Of a DNA stretch of 6,698 bases, positions 1-4,291 are shown piece by piece. Below the pieces are notes generated by a model that saw nothing but the letters and a program-made list of their open reading frames with translations, did not search any database and was not told the origin of the DNA. Source of the stretch: Candidatus Pullichristensenella stercoripullorum (lineage in GTDB: Bacteria > Bacillota > Clostridia > Christensenellales > Aristaeellaceae); contig DVGE01000075.1 in NCBI GenBank assembly GCA_018712885.1, positions 1 to 6,698 on the forward strand. Reading direction: 5' to 3'. The position numbers and the translations under genes were made by a program. The first letter of the stretch is position 1, and each line of letters starts with the position of its first letter.

Positions 1-1398
1 TGCGAAGACCTCTGGGCGCCCCTGCCCACCGGCGTCAAGCTCGCCCTCGCCGGGGCGACGGTGCTGGTCAACCCCTCGGCCAGCGACGCCATCGCCGGCA
101 AGCGCGATTACCGGCGCGAACTGGTGTCCTCCCAGTCCGCGCGTCTGGCGGCGGCCTATGTCTACGCCGGGGCCGGGCCGGATGAGTCCACGCAGGACGT
201 GGTCTTTGCCGGGCATTCGCTGATTTATGAATACGGCAGCAAGTTGGCCGAGTCTGAGCCGTTTTACGAGGGGCTGCTCTTTGCCGACGCGGACGTGGGC
301 TTCCTCGCCCTCGAGCGCCGCGCCAACAACGACTTCCGCGAGGGCGTGGGCGAAGCCTGCGGGACGGTCTCGTTCTCCCAGCCCCTGCGCGCGCTTGAAC
401 TGCGCCGCTTCATCGACCCCGCGCCCTTCATCCCCCACGACCCCGACCATCTTTCCGAGCGCGCCGAAGAACTGCTCTCCATCCAGGCGCACGGCCTCGC
501 CCGCCGCCTGCGCCACACGCATGCGCAGAAACTGGTGCTGGGCGTGTCCGGCGGGCTGGATTCCACGCTGGCGCTGCTGGTGTGCGTGCGCGCTTTGAAG
601 CTGGCGGGCATGGACGCCGGGCACCTCACCGCCGTGACCATGCCCTGCTTCGGCACCACGCAGCGCACGCGTTCCAACGCCGAGGTCATGGCCCGCGAGG
701 TGGGCGCGGACTTCCGCGTCATCGACATCCAGAAGGCCACTTTGCAGCACATGGCCGACATCGGCCTTTCCGTGGAAGACCGCTCCACCGCCTACGAAAA
801 CGCGCAGGCCCGCGAGCGCACGCAGGTGCTCATGGACATCGCCAACGCCGAAAACGGCCTGGTGGTGGGCACGGGCGACCTTTCCGAGAGCGCGCTGGGC
901 TGGGCCACCTACAACGGCGACCACATGAGCATGTACGGCGTCAACTGCTCCATCCCCAAGACGCTCATCCGCCACCTCGTGGCCTACGAAGCCTCGCATG
1001 CCGCCACGCCTGCGCTGCAAAAGGCGCTGCTGGACGTGCTGGACACGCCCGTCAGCCCCGAACTTCTGCCGCCCAAGGACGGCGAGATCGCCCAGAAGAC
1101 CGAGGACCTGGTCGGCCCCTACCGCCTGCACGATTTCTTCCTCTACCACATGCTGCGCCGCCGCGCCGCGCCGGAGAAGATCCTGCGCCTTGCCAAGATC
1201 GCCTTTGCCGGCGAGTACGACGAGGAGACCATCCGCAAGTGGCTGACGGTGTTCACGCGGCGCTTTTTCCAGCAGCAGTTCAAGCGCAGCTGCATCCCGG
1301 ACGGCCCCAAGGTGGGCAGCGTGTCCCTCTCGCCGCGCGGCGACTGGCGCATGCCCACGGACGCCGCCTGGCAACTGTGGCGGCTTGCAGAGGCATAA
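1..1398 (+). CDS. nadE: Glutamine-dependent NAD+ synthetase, 5'-truncated by window edge
   Basis: This enzyme makes NAD+ from nicotinic acid adenine dinucleotide, ATP and ammonia, the ammonia coming from glutamine hydrolysed in an N-terminal nitrilase-like domain. The frame is open from base 1. The first codons read CEDLW, which in this family holds the catalytic Cys nucleophile of the glutaminase, followed by an LAGATVLVNPSAS stretch. Numbering from that Cys, the ATP-binding PP-loop SGGLDST is at residues 183-189. The synthetase motif TGDLSESALGW..YNGDHMSMYG is near 291-312. The family C-terminus (FKRSCIPDGPKVGS, then SLSPRGDWRMP) is also present. The window carries 465 codons. In the well-known two-domain enzymes the Cys lies near residue 176, so a full protein of about 640 aa is expected and only the part before the Cys is missing. 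The stop is TAA at 1396. The last nine sense codons before Glu-Ala-stop lie in a 27-bp sequence repeated downstream. The gene looks intact within the window. Confidence 0.97.
   Translation, partial: CEDLWAPLPTGVKLALAGATVLVNPSASDAIAGKRDYRRELVSSQSARLAAAYVYAGAGPDESTQDVVFAGHSLIYEYGSKLAESEPFYEGLLFADADVGFLALERRANNDFREGVGEACGTVSFSQPLRALELRRFIDPAPFIPHDPDHLSERAEELLSIQAHGLARRLRHTHAQKLVLGVSGGLDSTLALLVCVRALKLAGMDAGHLTAVTMPCFGTTQRTRSNAEVMAREVGADFRVIDIQKATLQHMADIGLSVEDRSTAYENAQARERTQVLMDIANAENGLVVGTGDLSESALGWATYNGDHMSMYGVNCSIPKTLIRHLVAYEASHAATPALQKALLDVLDTPVSPELLPPKDGEIAQKTEDLVGPYRLHDFFLYHMLRRRAAPEKILRLAKIAFAGEYDEETIRKWLTVFTRRFFQQQFKRSCIPDGPKVGSVSLSPRGDWRMPTDAAWQLWRLAEA
1362..1388 (+). repeat. 27-bp direct repeat, copy 1 (3' end of nadE)
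   Basis: This stretch is identical over 27 bases to 2815-2841. Here it encodes the end of NadE (AAWQLWRLA, followed by Glu-Ala-stop). A third, more diverged copy is at 3367-3386. The two exact copies bracket the AT-richer patch containing the DUF4160/DUF2442 operon, so the pair could be attachment-site-like repeats or the trace of a duplication. Confidence 0.9.
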
Positions 1399-1427
1399 GC
1401 GGCTCCTCGCGCGTGTTTTGCATCCCC

Positions 1428-1450
1428 GCGCCGCAAAGGGCGGCGCTTTT
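1428..1450 (+). terminator. Rho-independent terminator of nadE
   Basis: A perfect 7-bp stem, GCGCCGC (1428-1434) with GCGGCGC (1440-1446), encloses loop AAAGG and is followed directly by TTTT. It starts 29 bases after the nadE stop codon, as expected for its terminator. Confidence 0.85.
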
Positions 1451-1532
1451 CCAGCATGCCGGCTGCCGCAACCAGAAAAGAAATTGCACGGCTACGAGTT
1501 CGCGGTCAAAGCCGTGAATGGGCATGAAAAAG

Positions 1533-1814
1533 CACCGCTGTGAGGCGGCGCACAGGATGTTGACAAAGTGGGCAGACGGTCAGAGCGTTGAGAAAGCCCG
1601 CAAGCAAGGAAATTTTGCCAGCGGCAAAATTTATCGCCAGTGGCGACTTGCAAGCCTTTGGGCTTGCAACCTTGCGACTGGATTTAACGATCCCGAAGGG
1701 CTCGGCAAATCCACCGCCGGAAGCAAAAATCGCTCCTGATTTCTATATTTGATCAGAGCGATTTTTGCGTTTGTGGGCTTTGTCAGCGCTCTGACACCGC
1801 TGTGAGGTGGTGCA
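1533..1814. repeat. Palindrome-rich non-coding element (MITE-like or structured RNA)
   Basis: About 280 bases are filled with nested symmetry. At the edges are near-identical 20-base direct repeats, 1533-1552 and 1795-1814 (18/20 identical), each able to fold into a small hairpin. Inside lies a 21-base inverted repeat, 1579-1599 with 1775-1795 (19 of 21 positions match, or 20 can pair counting one G-U). Within that are hairpins at 1610-1632 (AAATTTTGCC/GGCAAAATTT), 1634-1646 (TCGCC/GGCGA), 1648-1669 (TTGCAAGCC/GGCTTGCAA) and 1723-1768. Base composition is more AT-rich than nadE. No convincing gene runs through it. It resembles a non-autonomous repeat element or a structured RNA. I do not recognise a named family. 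Confidence 0.7.
1723..1768. terminator. Bidirectional terminator-like hairpin after the DUF2442 operon
   Basis: The arms GCAAAAATCGCT (1723-1734) and AGCGATTTTTGC (1757-1768) pair perfectly. After one bulged C they extend through CTGAT/ATCAG to a loop of about 11 bases. The A-run/T-run arms give a terminator shape in both directions. It lies about 65 bases beyond the last stop codon of the minus-strand operon and could end that transcript. The stem is part of the larger palindromic element, so termination may not be its only role. Confidence 0.55.
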
Positions 1815-1833
1815 AGTTCGATCGATCCAATTT

Positions 1834-2100
1834 TCAAATCCCTGTTGTTATCGGAACGCTATCGTAATACAATCTGTCTGGGCAAATATCCTGTCCGCCG
1901 TCCCACTTTATAGACAGGCCGGCGACATGGACGGTGTTAAACACGCTGACATCCTTTAATTGCGAAAACCATTCGCCATGAAGATATGGTTTCACATCAA
2001 ACATCCTCGTTTCTCCATTGTTGAAACCGACTTTCAATGTGAAATTCTCTCCGGGCTCTACGGTCACGGCTCTTGGCCGCATAAACTTTTCCACGATCAC
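1834..2100 (-). CDS. DUF2442 domain protein (second of two)
   Basis: An 88-aa protein of the DUF2442 family, small single-domain proteins of uncertain function that are often encoded beside DUF4160 proteins. Family hallmarks are visible: a beta-rich start FTLKVGFNNGETRMFDVKPYL (about residues 20-40), a LKDVSVFNTVHV stretch (48-59), then WDGGQDICPDRLYYDS (66-81), matching the usual W..g.Dicpd.LY ending. The GTG start at 2100 overlaps the TGA stop of the upstream gene in a GTGA, which suggests translational coupling. An in-frame ATG at 2082 would give a more family-typical N-terminus (MRPRAVTVEP) and has a GGAAAAG stretch before it, so the true start could be there. It is the last gene of a three-gene minus-strand operon and a diverged paralogue of its neighbour. 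An antitoxin-like role is possible but unproven. Confidence 0.85.
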   Translation of the reverse strand: MIVEKFMRPRAVTVEPGENFTLKVGFNNGETRMFDVKPYLHGEWFSQLKDVSVFNTVHVAGLSIKWDGGQDICPDRLYYDSVPITTGI

Positions 2101-2408
2101 AAAATCCCGACCAGCCTTTCTGTGTCGTTCTTTGGCGTGGATTCTTTATACAGATACTCTGGCGCAACGTCCAATTCGCCATCAAGCCACGTCAGGACGC
2201 CGTGGTCGATGGTGAAATCGCGGAACACAGCGGGGTCGCGCAGAGGCGCGAACAGCTCGGAGTCCAAGAGTTTTTTGCCGTCAAAATCACGAATGGATCC
2301 ATCGTCAAAAAACAGCATGAGGCCATAGTCGCCGTGGGGAACAGCTTCGTTCACATGCAAAATTTTCTGGTCGTTCCCGGCATACACGATCCCGTTTTTT
2401 ACATACAT
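2097..2408 (-). CDS. DUF2442 domain protein (first of two)
   Basis: A 103-aa protein, also DUF2442: GLMLFFDDGSIRDFDGKKLL (about residues 29-48), then LRDPAVFRDFTIDHGVLTW (56-74), then the ending LDGELDVAPEYLYKES. It is longer than its neighbour, with about 27 residues (MYVKNGIVYAGNDQK...) before the core. A GTG at 2417 would add three residues, but that GTG lies inside the sequence TAGAGGTGAACGGT, which is a good ribosome binding site for the ATG at 2408, so 2408 is preferred. The gene begins 11 bases after the DUF4160 stop and overlaps the next gene by 4 bases, so the three genes are surely co-transcribed. The biochemical function is unknown. Two adjacent, clearly different DUF2442 copies may be an old duplication or may act as a pair. 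Confidence 0.85.
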   Translation of the reverse strand: MYVKNGIVYAGNDQKILHVNEAVPHGDYGLMLFFDDGSIRDFDGKKLLDSELFAPLRDPAVFRDFTIDHGVLTWLDGELDVAPEYLYKESTPKNDTERLVGIL

Positions 2409-2419
2409 ACCGTTCACCT

Positions 2420-2686
2420 CTATTTCAAAGGTTCGATCTTGCCAATGGGCTTTTCGCGGACGGCGTTATTCCACGCCTGATACAGTTCCCTTTCGTGAAG
2501 AATTATCCATGCGCGAAGAAGGATGTACTTCTTGCCAGGAATGGAACCGGCAAGAATTTCACCATCCAAACCAACAGCCGCTTCATGGTCGCCGCAACAG
2601 ATATGGATGTGCGGCTTGTAGTGCTGGTCGTTGTCCCGGTACTGCATCCTTACGATGATCCCGTCAAAGCGGCATAATTCAGGCAA
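2420..2686 (-). CDS. DUF4160 domain protein, probable TTG start
   Basis: This is a small DUF4160 protein. With the chosen start it is 88 aa and begins MPELCRFDGIIVRM, the standard opening of the family (MP.is.F.GI.I.M). A PHIHI motif follows at about 25-29, then an acidic/Gly-rich segment (GDHEAAVGLDGEILAGSIPG), then the W..lH..EL..aW helix (60-72). A longer frame from ATG at 2725 would add 13 residues foreign to the family. The TTG at 2686 has an exceptional Shine-Dalgarno sequence, GGAGGTGATC (2690-2699), and lies about 46 bases after the predicted transcription start. The upstream ATG would leave almost no leader. It is the first gene of the DUF4160-DUF2442-DUF2442 operon. The gene pair recurs in bacteria and has a toxin-antitoxin-like layout, but I know of no settled activity. 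Confidence 0.88.
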   Translation of the reverse strand: MPELCRFDGIIVRMQYRDNDQHYKPHIHICCGDHEAAVGLDGEILAGSIPGKKYILLRAWIILHERELYQAWNNAVREKPIGKIEPLK

Positions 2687-2689
2687 TAT

Positions 2690-2699
2690 GATCACCTCC
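2690..2699 (-). promoter_or_regulatory. Ribosome binding site that decides the DUF4160 start
   Basis: The minus strand reads GGAGGTGATC, complementary over ten bases to the 3' end of 16S rRNA. The core GGAGG is 8 bases before the TTG at 2686. This is the best ribosome binding site in the window and is the reason for preferring the TTG over the ATG at 2725. Confidence 0.8.
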
Positions 2700-2738
2700 G
2701 CGATCCCATGTATGTCGGTCGCCATTGCCCCTGATTCT

Positions 2739-2768
2739 ATTGTACCATGCTCAAGTCTGGACAGTCAA
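2739..2768 (-). promoter_or_regulatory. Sigma-A-type promoter of the DUF4160/DUF2442 operon
   Basis: On the minus strand the -35 box TTGACT (2763-2768) and the -10 box TACAAT (2739-2744) are separated by 18 bases. Transcription would start near 2732, giving a leader of about 46 bases to the TTG start. The promoter lies inside the region bounded by the 27-bp repeats, so the operon carries its own expression signal. Confidence 0.7.
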
Positions 2769-2814
2769 GGTAAACGCCTTCTCCGCGCGCCCGTCCAGTG
2801 GGCGTTATGCGCGG

Positions 2815-2841
2815 CGCCGCCTGGCAACTGTGGCGGCTTGC
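2815..2841 (+). repeat. 27-bp direct repeat, copy 2 (detached nadE 3' end)
   Basis: Identical to 1362-1388. In the nadE reading frame the sequence continues to a stop: AAWQLWRLADK then TAG at 2849-2851. It therefore reads as an alternative nadE terminus (Asp-Lys-stop instead of Glu-Ala-stop) with no gene body attached. It starts the leader of the lipoprotein pseudogene. Confidence 0.9.
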
Positions 2842-2926
2842 GGATAAATAGGTCGTCTTTCGCGTTCGCTACGAGTATTTACGCATGTTTTGCGGCTTTA
2901 TGCCATCAAACACAGTCCTTTTCCGG

Positions 2927-2932
2927 TATACT
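2927..2932 (+). promoter_or_regulatory. -10 box of the lipoprotein pseudogene
   Basis: TATACT lies about 55 bases before the former start codon, at the same place in the leader as TATACT at 3478-3483 in the intact copy. No good -35 box stands 16-18 bases upstream in either copy, so this is supported mainly by its conservation between two otherwise diverged leaders. Confidence 0.4.
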
Positions 2933-2985
2933 GTTCCCTGCCGAAAAAGGCGTTATCATACGGATATTTGTTTGGAGGAACGACC

Positions 2986-3308
2986 AGGAAAAAGTTGCTT
3001 GTTTTGCCATGATCCTCTGCGCGCTGGCGCTGGCCATGACCGGCTGCTCCAAGAAGGAAGAGCCCGCCGCCGAGGAACCGGCTGCTGAGGTAGAGGCCGC
3101 CACCGCCGCCGAAGCGCTGCAGAAAGGCGTTGAGAACGCCGCCACCGATGTGAAGGAAGGCGGCTCCAAGGCCGTCGAAGCGCTGACCTCCGGCGATACC
3201 GAGGGCGCGGTCGACGCGGTGAAGGATGGCGTTTCCGAGGCCGTCGAGGACCTGAAGGAAGGCGTCTCTGACGCCGACAGCGCGCTCGTCGAGGGCGCCG
3301 CCGAACAA
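2986..3308 (+). pseudogene. Degenerate lipoprotein gene, copy of the next gene
   Basis: Alignment with the intact gene at 3534 shows three separate lesions. The start codon is AGG at 2986-2988 where the neighbour has ATG, although GGAGG is kept at 2974-2978. One base is missing in codon 7 (TT- against TTC), so a restored start would hit TGA at 3010. The stop is CAA at 3306-3308 where the neighbour has TAA, so the frame runs on through its own terminator to about 3485. Between the lesions the reading frame is open and encodes MILCALALAMTGCSKKEEP, a lipobox with Cys as +1. A mature part follows that is rich in Ala, Glu, Lys and Val and repeats a pattern of KEG..KAVEAL / AVDAVKDGVSEAVEDL, likely amphipathic helix. 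This differs from the Pro/Thr-rich mature part of the neighbour. The internal ATG at 3009 has no ribosome binding site and would lack the Lys-Lys n-region. Confidence 0.8.
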
Positions 3309-3323
3309 CGCGGAGATACACGG

Positions 3324-3355
3324 GGCCTGTTCCCATCGCGGAGGCGGGCCTTTTT
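3324..3355 (+). terminator. Terminator of the lipoprotein pseudogene
   Basis: Arms GGCCTG (3324-3329) and CGGGCC (3345-3350) pair with one G-U and are followed by TTTTT (3351-3355). The sequence resembles the stronger terminator after the intact copy (both have CC.GTTCCC in the left half and GGG.CTTTT at the right), so it belongs to the duplicated unit. Confidence 0.6.
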
Positions 3356-3366
3356 GTGTGGCGGCA

Positions 3367-3386
3367 CGCCGCCCGGCAACTGTGGC
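3367..3386 (+). repeat. Third, diverged nadE-tail remnant
   Basis: 19 of 20 bases match 1362-1381 (one C for T). Beyond it the sequence diverges from nadE but keeps CGGATAAAT, shared with the remnant at 2815. In the nadE frame it reads ARQLWQFSDK and then TCG where the other copy has TAG. It shows that the duplicated lipoprotein unit began inside a nadE 3' end. Confidence 0.75.
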
Positions 3387-3477
3387 AATTTTCGGATAAA
3401 TCGGTTATATTTCGTATTCTCAGCAAACATTTACATGTGTTTTACGAATTTATGTCATGAAAGACAATCCTTGCGGA

Positions 3478-3483
3478 TATACT
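3478..3483 (+). promoter_or_regulatory. -10 box of the intact lipoprotein gene
   Basis: TATACT lies 50 bases before the ATG and is conserved in the upstream copy. The -35 region (GTCATG, 3454-3459) is poor, so either the promoter is weak, depends on an activator, or the box is only a conserved AT-rich stretch. Confidence 0.4.
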
Positions 3484-3533
3484 AGTTCATGTCCTGAAAG
3501 GAAGCATCAAAACGGACATTTGGAGGGATAACC

Positions 3534-3824
3534 ATGAAAAAGATCCTTGTTTTCGCCATGATCCTTTGCGTGCTGGCGCTGGCCATGACCGGCTGCTCCA
3601 AGAAGGAAGAGCCCGCGGCCACCGAAGCCCCCACCGTAGCGGCCACTGAGGAGCCCGTCGCGGAAGCCACTGAAGAGCCCGTCGCGGAAGCCACTGAAGA
3701 GCCCGCCGCGGAAGCCACCGAGGTGCCCGCTGAGGCCACCGACGCCGAGCCCGCCGCCGAGGAGGAGCCCGCCGCTGAGGAACCGGCCGCTGAGGAGCCT
3801 GCCGAGGAGACCGCTGCCGAATAA
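3534..3824 (+). CDS. Small Ala/Glu/Pro-rich lipoprotein
   Basis: This 96-aa protein has a classic type II signal peptide. The n-region is MKK, the hydrophobic core is about residues 4-18 (ILVFAMILCVLALAM), and the lipobox AMTGC has Cys21 as the lipidated residue. The mature part (CSKKEEPAATEAPTV...) is only about 76 residues, built almost wholly from Ala, Glu, Pro, Thr and Val. It includes ATEEPVAE repeats (about 38-62) and EPAAE repeats to the C-terminus. It is strongly acidic and probably disordered. It should be anchored in the outer leaflet of the cytoplasmic membrane, possibly as a spacer or wall-spanning tether. No enzymatic domain is visible. The ribosome binding site GGAGGG (3522-3527) sits 6 bases before the ATG. 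A strong terminator follows the TAA, so the gene is probably transcribed alone. The gene at 2986 is a dead paralogue with the same signal peptide but another mature part. Confidence 0.85.
   Translation: MKKILVFAMILCVLALAMTGCSKKEEPAATEAPTVAATEEPVAEATEEPVAEATEEPAAEATEVPAEATDAEPAAEEEPAAEEPAAEEPAEETAAE
3648..3740 (+). repeat. 24-bp in-frame tandem repeat within the lipoprotein gene
   Basis: Units at 3648-3671, 3672-3695 and 3696-3719 each encode EEP(V/A)AEAT and differ by one to three bases. A shortened fourth unit at 3720-3740 encodes EVPAEAT. The first two units differ at a single base. Such a repeat can gain or lose units without breaking the frame. Confidence 0.85.
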
Positions 3825-3847
3825 CGCGGCGGCAAACGCCAAACGCG

Positions 3848-3883
3848 AAAGACCCGTTCCCCCTTCCGGGGCGCGGGTCTTTT
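3848..3883 (+). terminator. Rho-independent terminator of the intact lipoprotein gene
   Basis: A perfect 9-bp stem AAAGACCCG (3848-3856) with CGGGTCTTT (3874-3882) has a GC-rich interior and a following T run. It starts 23 bases after the stop codon. Confidence 0.88.
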
Positions 3884-3996
3884 CTCTTTGGGGCGCACCG
3901 CGGGACGGAAAAGCGCTCGCGCGGAGAGCAGACGCCGCGGGCAGGGTGCGCTCCGGGCAGGCGGGCAAAGCGTTCCCCTGTCTCCGTTCGTCCGTC

Positions 3997-4032
3997 CCGC
4001 CGTCCGCGCGCATCCCGCGCCGGCGGCTTTTT
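3997..4032 (+). terminator. Second, isolated terminator-like hairpin
   Basis: CCGCCG (3997-4002) pairs with CGGCGG (4021-4026). After a 3-base bulge, GCGCG (4006-4010) pairs with CGCGC (4016-4020) around loop CATCC. CTTTTT follows at 4027-4032. No gene is visible between this and the terminator at 3848-3883, so it is a backup terminator or the end of a short unannotated transcript. Confidence 0.6.
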
Positions 4033-4227
4033 GGGCGGGAGACCTTTCGGAAAACGCGCCCCTGGCCGCGTCCCCACTCCCGGCGGAGCGCGCCAAGATC
4101 AGACTACGGTCTTTATTGACGGCATCGTGAACAAACAGACCGCGGTCCGATAACAAAAGGCGCATCTTCGTCGCAACGCGCGCATATTTTTCCGGCGGCG
4201 CGGGCGGCAAAGTTTTCCAAACCTTTC
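4033..4227. other. Intergenic DNA before the transporter, nothing recognised
   Basis: GC-rich DNA with no convincing gene, RNA or repeat. A GGTCT/AGACC inverted pair around 4109-4141 and the palindrome GACCGCGGTC near 4138 are the only symmetry noticed. A minus-strand open frame crosses it but has no good ribosome binding site. Confidence 0.5.
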
Positions 4228-4256
4228 TTGTCCGCGCGCGCTTTCTGTGCTAAAAT
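4228..4256 (+). promoter_or_regulatory. Sigma-A-type promoter of the MFS transporter
   Basis: The -35 box TTGTCC (4228-4233) and -10 box TAAAAT (4251-4256) are exactly 17 bases apart, with an extended -10 TG at 4248-4249. The start of transcription would be near 4263, giving a leader of about 30 bases that includes the ribosome binding site. Confidence 0.72.
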
Positions 4257-4291
4257 CTTCCTGTACTTCTTATGCGATGGAGGGCGGGACG

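Larger units (their letters stand above)
2815..3366 (+). repeat. Lipoprotein cassette, tandem unit 1 (degenerate)
   Basis: This unit of about 552 bp has four parts: nadE-tail remnant, leader, lipoprotein pseudogene and terminator. Its leader (2815-2985) aligns nearly end to end with that of the next unit (3367-3533). Shared landmarks are GCAACTGTGGC, CGGATAAAT, the TTTATG.CAT.AAA.ACA.TCC block, TATACT and the GGAGG ribosome binding site. A 45-base exact match (3023-3067 with 3572-3616) covers the end of the signal peptide and the lipobox. The two units therefore arose by tandem duplication. Confidence 0.85.

Noticed and set aside
1518..1739. Possible 73-aa protein on the plus strand
   Set aside because: It lies inside the hairpin-rich element, has no good ribosome binding site and resembles no family.
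2631..3485. Plus-strand open frame of 284 codons spanning the lipoprotein pseudogene
   Set aside because: Its first part runs antisense to the DUF4160 gene and through the nadE remnant and promoter, and its last part runs through a terminator. Only the middle is real, as a broken lipoprotein copy.
3884..3925. A fourth nadE-tail remnant after the intact lipoprotein terminator
   Set aside because: GC-rich similarity only. The diagnostic GGCAACTGTGG block is absent.
3888..4130. Possible 80-aa protein on the plus strand
   Set aside because: Arg/Ala-rich composition, crosses a terminator-like hairpin, no ribosome binding site.
4247..4291. Upstream GTG start for the transporter
   Set aside because: It overlaps the -10 region and precedes the predicted transcription start. 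The ATG at 4292 has the ribosome binding site.
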